Assembly: GCA_038326945.1 (NCBI GenBank) | Contig: JBBQKN010000003.1 | Location: 66,705-130,704 of the forward strand | Length of the DNA stretch: 64,000 bases | Source: Methyloceanibacter sp038326945 | Lineage (GTDB): Bacteria > Pseudomonadota > Alphaproteobacteria > Rhizobiales > Methyloligellaceae | Reading direction: 5' to 3' | In this document: positions 45,436 to 53,577 of the stretch, piece after piece | How positions within the stretch are numbered: position 1 is the first letter of the stretch | Layout: each line of letters starts with the position of its first letter | The notes under the pieces: generated by a model | What the model was told of the DNA's origin: nothing | What the model saw: only the letters and a program-made list of their open reading frames with translations | Databases searched by the model: none | Made by a program: the position numbers and the translations under genes

Positions 45436-47408
45436 TGCTTCCGGGCCGACCTCCTGGACCTCAACACGAAGAACCCGGCGAGCGCGAGCCCAAGAAGCAG
45501 GGCAAAGACAAAATACGACCGTTTGGACGCAGGCGCATCTTCGGAATCCTGGCTTGCTGCGGCAGGGGAGGAGAGTTTGGCAGCTTTGGCCGCGTCATAC
45601 CACCAGGTGTCCAGCACCCCGCGGTCGAAATTTGGCTTGATTTCGGGGCGCGAGAATTTGTCCCAATAGGCGATGTTGTTGGACGCCTTGTACCAATGCG
45701 GCACCCAATAATGGCCGGCCCTGAGCACGCGGTCGAGCGCACGCGCCGCCGTCTCGAGTTCCTCCCGGCTTTTCGCCGCGATCACCTTGTCGACCAGAGC
45801 GTCGACGGCGGGGTCTGAGATCCCGGCGAGATTGAGCGAACCCTCCACCGGCGCGGCCGCCGAGCCGAAATAGCTGCTCAGTTCAACACCGGGCGTGTCG
45901 CGCATTACATAGCGCTGCGTGGTGATGTCGAAATCGAAGCTTTTCAGCCGGCGCTGATATTGGGCCGGATCGACCATGCGCATCGAGGCGTCGATGCCGA
46001 GCCGTTGCAGGTTCTTGACGAAGGGCGCGGTGATGCGCTCGAACGCCGGCTCGAAGATCAGTATCTCGAGCTTCAGCGGCGCTCCTTCCGCATTGACCCG
46101 CTTGCCGTTCTTGATGGTCCAGCCGGCCTGCTCCAGTAGCGCGCCGGCCTCTTCCAGCTTCCCGCGAATCTGGCCCGAGCCGTCGGTCTTGGATGGAACA
46201 TAGGCTGGGCCGAGCGCTTCTGGCGGCACTGGGACGCCGAGATTTTCGAGCAGGTTCCGCTCGGCCTCAGATGGTTCGCCGAGCGCCTTCATGCTGGAGT
46301 TCTCGAAGAAGCTCTCGGTCCGGGTATAGAGGCCGTAAAACAAATTGCGGTTGGTCCATTCGAAATCGAAGGCGAGATCGAGCGCTTGCCGCACCCGCGG
46401 ATCCTTGAGCTGCTCCCGCCGCGTATTGAGGAAAAAGCCTTGCGTTCCGGAGGGGGTCTCGTCGGCCAGAACCTCCTTCTTCACCTTGCCGGCGCGGATC
46501 GCGGGGAAGTCGTATTCGGTAGCCCAGACCTTCGAGGTGAACTCCTCGCGGAAATCGTAGGTGCCGGCCTTGAACGCCTCCATGGCCGCGGTGCGGTCGC
46601 GGAAATATTCGAATCGGATCTCGTCAAAGTTCCAGCGCCCGCGATTCACGGGCAAATCCTTGCCCCAATAATCCGGGTTACGCTTGTAGACGATGGTGCG
46701 GCCCTGCCTGATGTCGCCGACGGTATAGGGACCGGAGCCGAGCGGGGGGTCGAGCGTCGTCGCGGCGAAGTCTCTCGTCGCGTAATAGGCCTTGGAGAGA
46801 ATGGGGAGCCCGGCCACGGTGAGCGGCAGGTCGCGGGTGAGCGAGCCCTTGAAGTCGTAGCGCACGGTGTGCGGATCGAGCGCCTCCGCCGTCACCACGT
46901 CGTGCAGCATTTGCGCATAGATCGGATGGCCTTTGATCTTGAGCGCGTCGAAGGAGAACACCAAATCGTCGGCGGTGATCGCGCTGCCATCGCTGAATTT
47001 CGCTTCCGGCCTGAGTTTGAAGGTCGCCGACATGCGGTCGTCGGCAACCTCGGCGCTCTCCGCCACGAGGCCATAGACGGCATCAGGCTCGTCCGCCGCC
47101 CGCGTCATCAGCGTATCGAACAGAAGATCGAGCCCCTGGGCGGCGTCGCCCTTGAGAATGAAATTGTTGAGGCTGTCGAAGGTCGTCACTCCGCCCCAGC
47201 CGACGAGCGACAGGGTTCCGCCTTTCGGTGCGTCGGCATTGCTATAGGCAAAATGCGTGAAATCGGCGGGGTAGGCGAGATCGCCGAAGGCGGACAGGCC
47301 GTGCTTGGCGTCCGCCGCGTGGGTGGCTTCGGGCGCCGCTGCGACCACGGCGCAGAGCGCGAGCGCGGCCGCGGCATTCGGCCGGAAGGAGAGCCGCGCG
47401 CACCCCAT
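45432..47408 (-). CDS. Peptide ABC transporter substrate-binding protein with C-terminal membrane helix
   Basis: A 658-residue family 5 solute-binding protein (YejA-like). A signal peptide (MGCARLSFRPNAAAALALCA) is followed by the binding fold (FTHFAYSNADAPKGGTLSLV, WGKDLPVNRGRWNFDEIRFE). Unusually it ends with a hydrophobic helix SYFVFALLLGLALAGFFVLR and a basic tail, so it is anchored in the inner membrane. The ATG at 47408 overlaps the stop of the neighbouring binding protein (TGATG), which decides the start. It is coupled to yejB by ATGA. It is a diverged tandem copy of the next gene. Confidence 0.9.
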   Translation of the reverse strand: MGCARLSFRPNAAAALALCAVVAAAPEATHAADAKHGLSAFGDLAYPADFTHFAYSNADAPKGGTLSLVGWGGVTTFDSLNNFILKGDAAQGLDLLFDTLMTRAADEPDAVYGLVAESAEVADDRMSATFKLRPEAKFSDGSAITADDLVFSFDALKIKGHPIYAQMLHDVVTAEALDPHTVRYDFKGSLTRDLPLTVAGLPILSKAYYATRDFAATTLDPPLGSGPYTVGDIRQGRTIVYKRNPDYWGKDLPVNRGRWNFDEIRFEYFRDRTAAMEAFKAGTYDFREEFTSKVWATEYDFPAIRAGKVKKEVLADETPSGTQGFFLNTRREQLKDPRVRQALDLAFDFEWTNRNLFYGLYTRTESFFENSSMKALGEPSEAERNLLENLGVPVPPEALGPAYVPSKTDGSGQIRGKLEEAGALLEQAGWTIKNGKRVNAEGAPLKLEILIFEPAFERITAPFVKNLQRLGIDASMRMVDPAQYQRRLKSFDFDITTQRYVMRDTPGVELSSYFGSAAAPVEGSLNLAGISDPAVDALVDKVIAAKSREELETAARALDRVLRAGHYWVPHWYKASNNIAYWDKFSRPEIKPNFDRGVLDTWWYDAAKAAKLSSPAAASQDSEDAPASKRSYFVFALLLGLALAGFFVLRSRRSARKQ

Positions 47409-49261
47409 CAGTGCTTGGAGACCTCCGCCAGACGATCGGCCTTCTCCTGGTCGAACCACCAGACTTGCAGGAAGCCCGGCGTCAGGCCCGGCAGGGTCTC
47501 CGGCTGACCATAGCGGTTCCAATAGGCGATGCGCACCTTTGGCGAGAACCATTGCGGCACCACGAATTTGTTCCACAAAAGCACCCGATCGAGCGCCCGC
47601 GTCGCGGCCACCAGCTCCTCACGATCCTTGGCGAAGATAACCCTGTCGACCAGTTTGTCGATTGCCGGGTCCTTGATGCCGATCAGATTGCGACTGCCCT
47701 CGCGGCCTGCCGCCTCCGAACCCCAGAAGTCACGTTGCTCGTTGCCGGGTGAGTTCGATTGGGCGAAATTGGCGACGACGATGTCGAAGTCGAAGCCGTC
47801 GAGCCGTCGCGTATATTGCGCCGAATCCACCATGCGCAGCCTCGATTTGATGCCGAGGCGGTCGAGATTGCGGATGTAAGGCTGCACGATGCGCTCGAAT
47901 AGGGGCGACACGAGCAGAAACTCGACGGTCAGAGGCTCGCCCGTCTTGGTGTTGGTAAGCACGCCACCCTTCACCTCATAGCCGGCTTCTTTGAGCAGCA
48001 GAACCGCTTTGCGCAAATTCGCGCGCATATCGTCGGTGCTGTTGTTCACCGGATTGCGATACACCTCGGTGAAGACTTCCGCTGGCACCTGATCCTTCAC
48101 CTCGTTCAGGATCTCAAGCTCACGCCCTTGCGGCAGCTCCTTCGGCGCGGCGAGCTCGGTGCCCTGGAAATAGCTTCCAACGCGCTCATACTGGCCGAAG
48201 AACAGGTTCTTGTTCGCCCATTCGAAATCGAAGGCGAGGCTGAAGGCCTGCCGTACGCGGCGGTCGGCAAATTGGGGGCGGCGGAGATTGAAGGCGAAGC
48301 TCTGCATCGGCTGCGCGCTCTTGATCGGCACTTCCTGGCGGATGACCCAGCCGTTGCGCAGGGCGGTAAAGTCATAGGCCGTGGCCCAGTTCTTCGCGCT
48401 CGATTCCTGGTGGTAGTCGAGGCTGCCGGCCTTGAAGCTTTCGAACGCAACCGTGTCGTCGCGGTAATAGTCGAAGCGGATCTCGTCGAAGTTCCACTGG
48501 CCGCGATTGACCGGCAGGTCCTTGCCCCAATAATCCGGCACGCGCTCATAGGCGATGGTCCGCCCCGGGCTCACCTGCTTGATACGATAGGGGCCGGAGC
48601 CCAGCGGCGGTTCGAGCGTGGTCTTCAAAGGGTCGCGCTGATTGCCCTTCGCGTCCTGACCGGTCCAGTAGTGCTTGGGCAGAATGGTGAGCTGTCCCAT
48701 GATCATGGGGAGCTCGCGATTACCCTTCACGTCGAAGGTGAACGTCACCTCGTTCGGCCCCGTCGCCTCCGCCCGCGAAACGTTCTTGTAGTAGAGCGCC
48801 ATGCGGGGATTGGCCGCCTTGTTCACCTCGAGGCTGTAGATGACGTCGTCGATGGTGATCGGCTTGCCGTCGTGCCAGCGCGCGTCGTCGCGGAGCTTGA
48901 AGGTCACCGAGGAGAAATCCGGCGGATAGGACGCCCATTCGGCGATCAGGCCGTAGGAGGTCGAAGGCTCCTCCAGGCTGTCGGACATGAGGCTTTCATA
49001 GACGACACCAAGACCCGCCGCGGCCTCGCCCTTGTAGAGGACGGGGTTGAGGCTATCGAAGCTGCCGATATCGGCCATGCGCACGAGGCCGCCCTTGGGC
49101 GCGTCCGGGTTCACATAGTCGAAATGCTTGAAATCGGCGGGATATTTCGGCGCGCCGATGAGAGAGACGGCGTGATGTCGCTGTGGCGCGTCCTCGGCTG
49201 TTGCCGGGGCGGCGATCAGGCCGAGGAGGGCGACGGAAAGCAGGAAGCGACCAAGCATCAT
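47408..49261 (-). CDS. yejA: Peptide ABC transporter substrate-binding protein (YejA-like)
   Basis: A 617-residue periplasmic binding protein with a signal peptide (MMLGRFLLSVALLGLIAAPA). Family 5 features include ADFKHFDYVNPDAPKGGLVR, SYGLIAEWASYPPDFSSVTF, WGKDLPVNRGQWNFDEIRFD, and RVRQAFSLAFDFEWANKNLF. No C-terminal helix is present, unlike its neighbour. It is the first gene of the yej operon and is probably transcribed from the region upstream (49262-49440). It overlaps the next binding-protein start. Confidence 0.93.
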   Translation of the reverse strand: MMLGRFLLSVALLGLIAAPATAEDAPQRHHAVSLIGAPKYPADFKHFDYVNPDAPKGGLVRMADIGSFDSLNPVLYKGEAAAGLGVVYESLMSDSLEEPSTSYGLIAEWASYPPDFSSVTFKLRDDARWHDGKPITIDDVIYSLEVNKAANPRMALYYKNVSRAEATGPNEVTFTFDVKGNRELPMIMGQLTILPKHYWTGQDAKGNQRDPLKTTLEPPLGSGPYRIKQVSPGRTIAYERVPDYWGKDLPVNRGQWNFDEIRFDYYRDDTVAFESFKAGSLDYHQESSAKNWATAYDFTALRNGWVIRQEVPIKSAQPMQSFAFNLRRPQFADRRVRQAFSLAFDFEWANKNLFFGQYERVGSYFQGTELAAPKELPQGRELEILNEVKDQVPAEVFTEVYRNPVNNSTDDMRANLRKAVLLLKEAGYEVKGGVLTNTKTGEPLTVEFLLVSPLFERIVQPYIRNLDRLGIKSRLRMVDSAQYTRRLDGFDFDIVVANFAQSNSPGNEQRDFWGSEAAGREGSRNLIGIKDPAIDKLVDRVIFAKDREELVAATRALDRVLLWNKFVVPQWFSPKVRIAYWNRYGQPETLPGLTPGFLQVWWFDQEKADRLAEVSKH

Positions 49262-49437
49262 GATGGGGTGCCGCGCTGGATGTTGAACGATTGACCGCCT
49301 GCGCTTGGGCGGCCGGGGCCGAGGCGAGAGCCACGCCTCCTAAAGAGCCCCGCTCCTTAACATGGGGGCAGGGCCGCCCTCCATGAATTATCGCTCATAT
49401 TTCCGGCCCAGTGTGCCCGGTTCGGCCTGACACCCGG

Positions 49438-49461
49438 CCCTCCCCACCGGTGCGGGGAGGG
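49438..49461. repeat. GC-rich palindrome between yejA and the cytochrome gene
   Basis: CCCTCCCC-ACCGGTGC-GGGGAGGG, an 8-bp perfect stem. It resembles the repeat in the 5' end of pbpC and is the kind of dispersed element common in Rhizobiales. It lies 53 bases beyond the cytochrome stop. No T-run follows, so it is not a clear intrinsic terminator. Confidence 0.55.
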
Positions 49462-49514
49462 CTAATTCTTGCTACCGGCGCGCGGCCAACCGACCAGGCG
49501 CCGCCCGGCCAAGT

Positions 49515-51008
49515 CTATTCCGGCGCCCCGTCGGGGTAGACCGGCTGCGGCTGCGTCGACGTGGAAGGCTCAGACGCGTTCTCCTGCGCCGGAGCAGCCG
49601 CTGGTGCCTCCTCCGCCGCGGGCGCTGGAGTCTCCTCCGCTGGCGTCTCGCTGGGAACCACCGGCTGAGGCTGAGCAGAGGTCGATGGCTCGGAGAAGTC
49701 CGCGTCTGCCGCCGGCGCTGCTGGCTCGCCCGCCGGAGCAGCGGGCTCTTCGGCTGGCTTCTCCTCGGCCGCCGGAGCGGCAGGCTCTTCAGCCGGCTTC
49801 TCCTCGGCCGCCGGAGCGGCAGGCTCTTCAGCCGGCTTCTCCTCGGCCGCCGGAGCGGCAGGCTCTTCAGCCGGCGTCTCCTCGGCCGCCGGAGCGGCAG
49901 GCTCTTCAGCCGGCTTCTCCTCGGCTGCCGGAGCGGCAGGCTCCTCGGTCGGCTTCTCTTCGGCAGCCGGAGCCGCAGGTTTTGCAGCTGGCTTCTCTTC
50001 GGCCGCAGGCGCTGCTGGTGCCTCAGTCGGCGCTGCCTCGGGCAGCGGCACCGGGCTGTCGGCCTTGCTGCGCAGGAAGGCGATGACCTCGGCGCGCTTT
50101 TTGAGGTCCGGCAGACCCGGGAAAGCCATCGTCGTGCCCGCGGCGAATGCCTGGGGATTTGTCAGCCAAACGTCGAGATGCTCGAAGGTCCAATCGCCCT
50201 CGCTTGCCTTAGCCTTCAGCGCCGGCGAATAGTTGAAGCCCTCGACCGACGCGATCTTGCGCCCCACCACCCCATAGAGGTTTGGACCGATCGGGCTCGG
50301 CGCGCCTTTCTCGAAGCTGTGGCACACTTTGCACAGCGCCGCGTCGGCTTCGCCCTTCTTTGGATCGGCGGTTGCGAGCGCTACCAGGATCTCAGCCCCT
50401 GGAGCGGGCGCGCCGCCGCCTTCCGCGGGCTTGGCGGCTTCGCCTGCCGGTGCTTCCTTGGCGGCCTTCGGCTCTGGCAGCGGCGGTGGGCTGTCGGTCT
50501 TGGTCCGCAGGAACAAGATCACGTCGGCCCGTTGCTTGGCGTCCGGCAGCCCCGGAAAGGCCATCAGGGTCCCGGGCGCGAACTCCGCCGGCTTGTGGAT
50601 CATCGCGTCGATATGTTCGTAGGTCCAAGTCTCGTCCGACTTGGCCTTGAGCGCGGGGGAATAATTGAAGCCCTCGACTGAAGCGATCTTGCGGCCCACC
50701 ACATTATGGAGGTTGGGGCCGATCGGGCTGGGCGCGCCTTTCTCGAAGGCATGGCAGACCTTGCAGACGGCCGCCGCGGCCTCCCCCTTGGCTGCATCGC
50801 CACCGGCGAGAAGCGTGCCAAGGTCGGGACCTGCCGCCTTCTCGGCCCCTCCCGGCCCCTCGCCGTGCTTGGCCCCTGCGACCTCATGACCCGGCTTTTC
50901 CGGCTCATGTTCCTCAAATGCGATGTTGATCAAAGTCCTGGTGCCGAAGATCAGCAGCAATGCGCCAAGAACGGCCATGGCGATCTGGTTCAGGCGGTAA
51001 TGCTTCAT
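49515..51008 (-). CDS. Membrane-anchored cytochrome c with two c domains and a repeat tail
   Basis: A 497-residue protein with an N-terminal membrane anchor (QIAMAVLGALLLIFGTRTL) and two tandem cytochrome c domains. The first has CKVCH (Cys82-His86) with Met near LMAFPGLPD. The second has CKVCH (Cys226-His230) with TMAFPGLPD. Identical blocks (GAPSPIGPNL, VVGRKIASVEGFNYSPALKA) show a recent internal duplication. The last 175 residues are a low-complexity tail with a 13-residue repeat PAAPAAEEKPAEE. Relatives with one domain (CycM type) carry electrons to the terminal oxidase. The neighbourhood (cytochrome-kdsB-pheA) is conserved in Rhizobiales. Confidence 0.92.
   Translation of the reverse strand: MKHYRLNQIAMAVLGALLLIFGTRTLINIAFEEHEPEKPGHEVAGAKHGEGPGGAEKAAGPDLGTLLAGGDAAKGEAAAAVCKVCHAFEKGAPSPIGPNLHNVVGRKIASVEGFNYSPALKAKSDETWTYEHIDAMIHKPAEFAPGTLMAFPGLPDAKQRADVILFLRTKTDSPPPLPEPKAAKEAPAGEAAKPAEGGGAPAPGAEILVALATADPKKGEADAALCKVCHSFEKGAPSPIGPNLYGVVGRKIASVEGFNYSPALKAKASEGDWTFEHLDVWLTNPQAFAAGTTMAFPGLPDLKKRAEVIAFLRSKADSPVPLPEAAPTEAPAAPAAEEKPAAKPAAPAAEEKPTEEPAAPAAEEKPAEEPAAPAAEETPAEEPAAPAAEEKPAEEPAAPAAEEKPAEEPAAPAAEEKPAEEPAAPAGEPAAPAADADFSEPSTSAQPQPVVPSETPAEETPAPAAEEAPAAAPAQENASEPSTSTQPQPVYPDGAPE
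49732..50004. repeat. 39-base tandem repeat encoding the cytochrome tail
   Basis: A 39-base unit (starting GCCGGAGCGGCAGGCTCTTC) is present about seven times with unit starts at 49732, 49771, 49810, 49849, 49888, 49927 and 49966. It encodes PAAPAAEEKPAEE. Copies differ by a few bases and one has a Thr codon in place of Lys (EETPAEE). Confidence 0.85.
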
Positions 51009-51154
51009 AGTCGGTGTCCCCCCGGGTGCAGAGGCTGCTTAACGAGCTCTTGCGACACTAAGCGAGTTTATCAGCCGTATCCGTTTCTTGTAGCCGAGGC
51101 ATTTCGCCCTGCCAAGGTGTCGCGAGCGCTGCCTGCCCGTGTTATCTGACCCCT

Positions 51155-51895
51155 ATGGCGTCGAACTTTATAGTCATTCCGGCGCGACTTTGCGCGACCA
51201 GGCTCCCGGACAAACCGCTCGCCGACATCGCCGGCGAGCCCATGATCGTCCATGTCTGGCGCCGGGCGGTCGAGGCCGATTGCGGTCCTGTGCTGGTCGT
51301 CTGCGATGCCGAAGCCATCTGCGACGCCGTGCGGGGCGCGGGAGGCCAGGCTCTGATGACGAGCCCCGATCACCAAAGCGGGTCCGATCGCATCTTCGAG
51401 GCCGTGCGCAAGCTCGATCCGGAGCGCGCCATCGACACCATCGTCAATCTCCAGGGCGACTTGCCGACCCTTGAGCCTAGCCTCGTGCGGGCGTGCCTTG
51501 GCGCCCTGGGCGAGCGCGAGGCCGACATCGGCACCATTGCCGCGGAGATCACCCGGGAGGAGGAGCGCACCGATCCGAATGTCGTGAAGGTCGTGGGCTC
51601 ACCGCTAGGCGTGCCGCGCACCTTGCGGGCGCTCTATTTTACGCGCGCGACGGCGCCTTACGGCGATGGCCCGCTCTATCACCATATCGGCATCTACGCT
51701 TATCGGCGCTCAGCACTCGAGCGCTTCGTGTCGCTGCCGCCTTCGACGCTCGAGACCCGCGAGAGGCTGGAGCAGCTCCGCGCGCTTGAGGCCGGGTTGC
51801 GCATCCACGTGGCCCTCGTTGACACTGTGCCGCTCGGTGTCGATACTCCGGCCGACCTTGCGCGGGCGCGCGAGCTATTTGAATCCCGCAGCTGA
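51155..51895 (+). CDS. kdsB: 3-deoxy-manno-octulosonate cytidylyltransferase
   Basis: CMP-Kdo synthetase, activating Kdo for lipopolysaccharide. The 246-residue protein starts MASNFIVIPARLCATRLPDK with the nucleotide-binding motif, then DHQSGSDRIFEAV, NLQGDLPTLEPS, YHHIGIYAYRRSALERFV and VDTPADLARAREL. All key motifs match the KdsB family. It is divergent from the cytochrome gene and followed by pheA after 22 bases, so kdsB and pheA are probably one transcript. Confidence 0.95.
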   Translation: MASNFIVIPARLCATRLPDKPLADIAGEPMIVHVWRRAVEADCGPVLVVCDAEAICDAVRGAGGQALMTSPDHQSGSDRIFEAVRKLDPERAIDTIVNLQGDLPTLEPSLVRACLGALGEREADIGTIAAEITREEERTDPNVVKVVGSPLGVPRTLRALYFTRATAPYGDGPLYHHIGIYAYRRSALERFVSLPPSTLETRERLEQLRALEAGLRIHVALVDTVPLGVDTPADLARARELFESRS

Positions 51896-51917
51896 TTTCG
51901 CCCTTCCCCGACGACCC

Positions 51918-52784
51918 ATGACCAAATCGCGATCGACGAAAATCGCCTATCAAGGCGAGCCCGGCGCCAATTCGCATCTCGCCTGCCGCGATGCCTACCC
52001 CGACATGGAGCCGCTGCCCTGCCCGACCTTCGAGGACGCGCTGGCCGCGGTTAAAACCGGCGAGGCCGCGCTTGCCATGATCCCGATCGAGAATTCGGTC
52101 GCTGGCCGCGTCGCCGACATCCATCACCTTTTGCCGGATTCGGGGCTCTTCATCGTCGCCGAGCATTTCGAGCGCATCCGGCACCAGCTGCTCACGCTGC
52201 CGGGAGTGAAGCTCGCCGAGCTCAAGACCGTGCACAGCCATACCATGGCGCTGGGCCAATGCCGCAAGGTGATCCGCGCCTTGAAGTTGCGGCCGGTGTC
52301 CGAGGCCGATACCGCTGGCGCGGCCCGGAGTCTGAGCGAGACCAAGGACCGCACGAGCGCCGTGATCGCGTCCGCGCTCGCGGCCGAGGTCTATGGCTTG
52401 GCCATCGCCAAGCCCGACATCGAGGACGCCTATCACAACACCACCCGCTTCGTGGTGCTCGCGGCGAAGCCTGACCACGCCAAGTCCGGCGATGGCCCGG
52501 TCATCACCACCTTCGTGTTCCGCGTGCGCAACGTTCCGGCCGCGCTCTACAAAGCGCTAGGCGGCTTCGCCACCAATGGCGTCAATATGACGAAACTCGA
52601 GTCCTACCAGCTCGAAGGATCGTTCAATGCCACCATGTTCTATGCCGATATCGAGGGTCATCCCGATGACCGCTCGGTCCAGCTTGCCATGGAGGATCTC
52701 ACCTTCTTTTCGAGCGAGGTGCGCCTGCTCGGCACCTATAAAGCGAGCCCGTTCCGCGCCGAGCTCAAGGCCTCGGAGAGCTGA
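51918..52784 (+). CDS. pheA: Prephenate dehydratase
   Basis: Converts prephenate to phenylpyruvate for phenylalanine biosynthesis. The 288-residue monofunctional enzyme starts MTKSRSTKIAYQGEPGANSH. It has GEAALAMIPIENSVAGRV, the TxRF-type motif NTTRFVVLA and a C-terminal ACT domain (FATNGVNMTKLESYQLEGSF) with the Phe-binding loop in LESYQ form. No chorismate mutase domain is present. The ATG at 51918 is chosen; the larger frame from 51666 is inside kdsB. Confidence 0.95.
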   Translation: MTKSRSTKIAYQGEPGANSHLACRDAYPDMEPLPCPTFEDALAAVKTGEAALAMIPIENSVAGRVADIHHLLPDSGLFIVAEHFERIRHQLLTLPGVKLAELKTVHSHTMALGQCRKVIRALKLRPVSEADTAGAARSLSETKDRTSAVIASALAAEVYGLAIAKPDIEDAYHNTTRFVVLAAKPDHAKSGDGPVITTFVFRVRNVPAALYKALGGFATNGVNMTKLESYQLEGSFNATMFYADIEGHPDDRSVQLAMEDLTFFSSEVRLLGTYKASPFRAELKASES

Positions 52785-52802
52785 GACCGCTGGAGCCCAC
52801 GC

Positions 52803-53483
52803 ATGACAGCCTTGATTGTCGTGCTGTTGATGATCGTGTTGCCCTTGGTGCACCTGGCTCTTAGTCGAGCGCCGAGGACTCCGCTCCGCATCGTTCACAT
52901 CCTGCTTCTCTACGCGCTTGTCCTCGGTGTTGGCGTCATTGGCCTGCTCCTCGGCTTAATTCCCCATGTCTTCTTCGCCGATCAGACGGCCAAGATGATC
53001 GGCTGGGCGCCGGGAAGCCCGTTCCAGTTCGAGGTTGGGGTGCATGACGGCGCCTGGGGCGTTCTCGGCTTCCTGTGCATTTGGATCGGCGGCTTGTTCT
53101 GGCTGGCGACAGGGCTGGGATGGTCGCTGTTCATGCTTGGCGCCACTTACGGCCACATTCGCGCGATGATCGTCGAAGGGAATTATGCCCCGTATAATTT
53201 CCTGACCATTTTCTCGGACGGATTCATCGCGGTCTGGCTGCTCGTGCTTCTACTACCGCTGGGGGGGGCTTCCAGAAGTAAGGGCGCCTTCCCCGGCTTG
53301 ATCGGCGGAAAAGCCGGCCGGGGCAGAGGCGCGCGTCTCATCGGCTTGCCACAAGAGCGCCCATCGCCGATATACTCCGACAGGGAGGTTGGCGGCAGGC
53401 GCGTCCCTCGCCAACCGGGTCAGATCCGGAAGGAAGCAGCCCTAACGAGATTGACGCGGGTTGTTGTCCAGCCTCCCACCTAG
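52803..53483 (+). CDS. DUF6790-like membrane protein; 3' end overlaps ffs
   Basis: A polytopic membrane protein starting MTALIVVLLMIVLPLVHLAL with about four helices (including LLLYALVLGVGVIGLLLGLI, AWGVLGFLCIWIGGLFWLAT and FSDGFIAVWLLVLLLPLGG). It resembles a family of unknown-function membrane proteins. As sequenced the frame runs to 53483, but the last 67 codons are not family-like and cover the SRP RNA. At 53261 there is a run of eight G. One more G would give ...GGGFQK followed by a stop at 53279-53281. I therefore think the native end is near 53281. The first 150 residues are the supported part. Confidence 0.65.
   Translation: MTALIVVLLMIVLPLVHLALSRAPRTPLRIVHILLLYALVLGVGVIGLLLGLIPHVFFADQTAKMIGWAPGSPFQFEVGVHDGAWGVLGFLCIWIGGLFWLATGLGWSLFMLGATYGHIRAMIVEGNYAPYNFLTIFSDGFIAVWLLVLLLPLGGASRSKGAFPGLIGGKAGRGRGARLIGLPQERPSPIYSDREVGGRRVPRQPGQIRKEAALTRLTRVVVQPPT
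53346..53376 (+). promoter_or_regulatory. Candidate promoter of ffs
   Basis: TTGCCA (53346-53351), a 19-base spacer and TATACT (53371-53376). The predicted start at about 53383 coincides with the first paired base of the RNA. The -10 is good; the spacer is longer than ideal. Confidence 0.45.
53383..53479 (+). ncRNA. ffs: Signal recognition particle RNA, small (4.5S) type
   Basis: RNA scaffold of the SRP that binds Ffh. The conserved Ffh-binding region GGTCAGATCCGGAAGGAAGC (about 53418-53437) is followed by AGCCCTAACG, and the ends pair (GGGAGGTTGG at 53383 with CCAGCCTCCC near 53468-53477). Length is about 97 bases. It lies just upstream of dnaX, the usual alphaproteobacterial position, and overlaps the tail of the preceding ORF in this assembly. 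Confidence 0.92.
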
Positions 53484-53484
53484 C

Positions 53485-53533
53485 GCGGCCTGCGTACCGG
53501 GCCCTCGTCGAGGCTTCTGGCCGCCTTTGTTTG
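53485..53533 (+). terminator. Putative terminator after ffs
   Basis: GCGGCC (53485-53490) pairs with GGCCGC (53519-53524), enclosing the perfect hairpin CCTCG-T-CGAGG. The T-rich stretch CTTTGTTT follows. The form is imperfect, so the call is tentative. Confidence 0.35.
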
Positions 53534-53577
53534 GCGCTCGAGCCTAGAACACCTGCCGCGTGAAAGTCCGTCGTTCC

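Noticed and set aside
49053..49334. Minus-strand ORF with a signal-peptide-like start before yejA
   Set aside because: It overlaps yejA in another frame and has no continuing family signal; the AGGAGG before it more likely belongs to the yejA leader.
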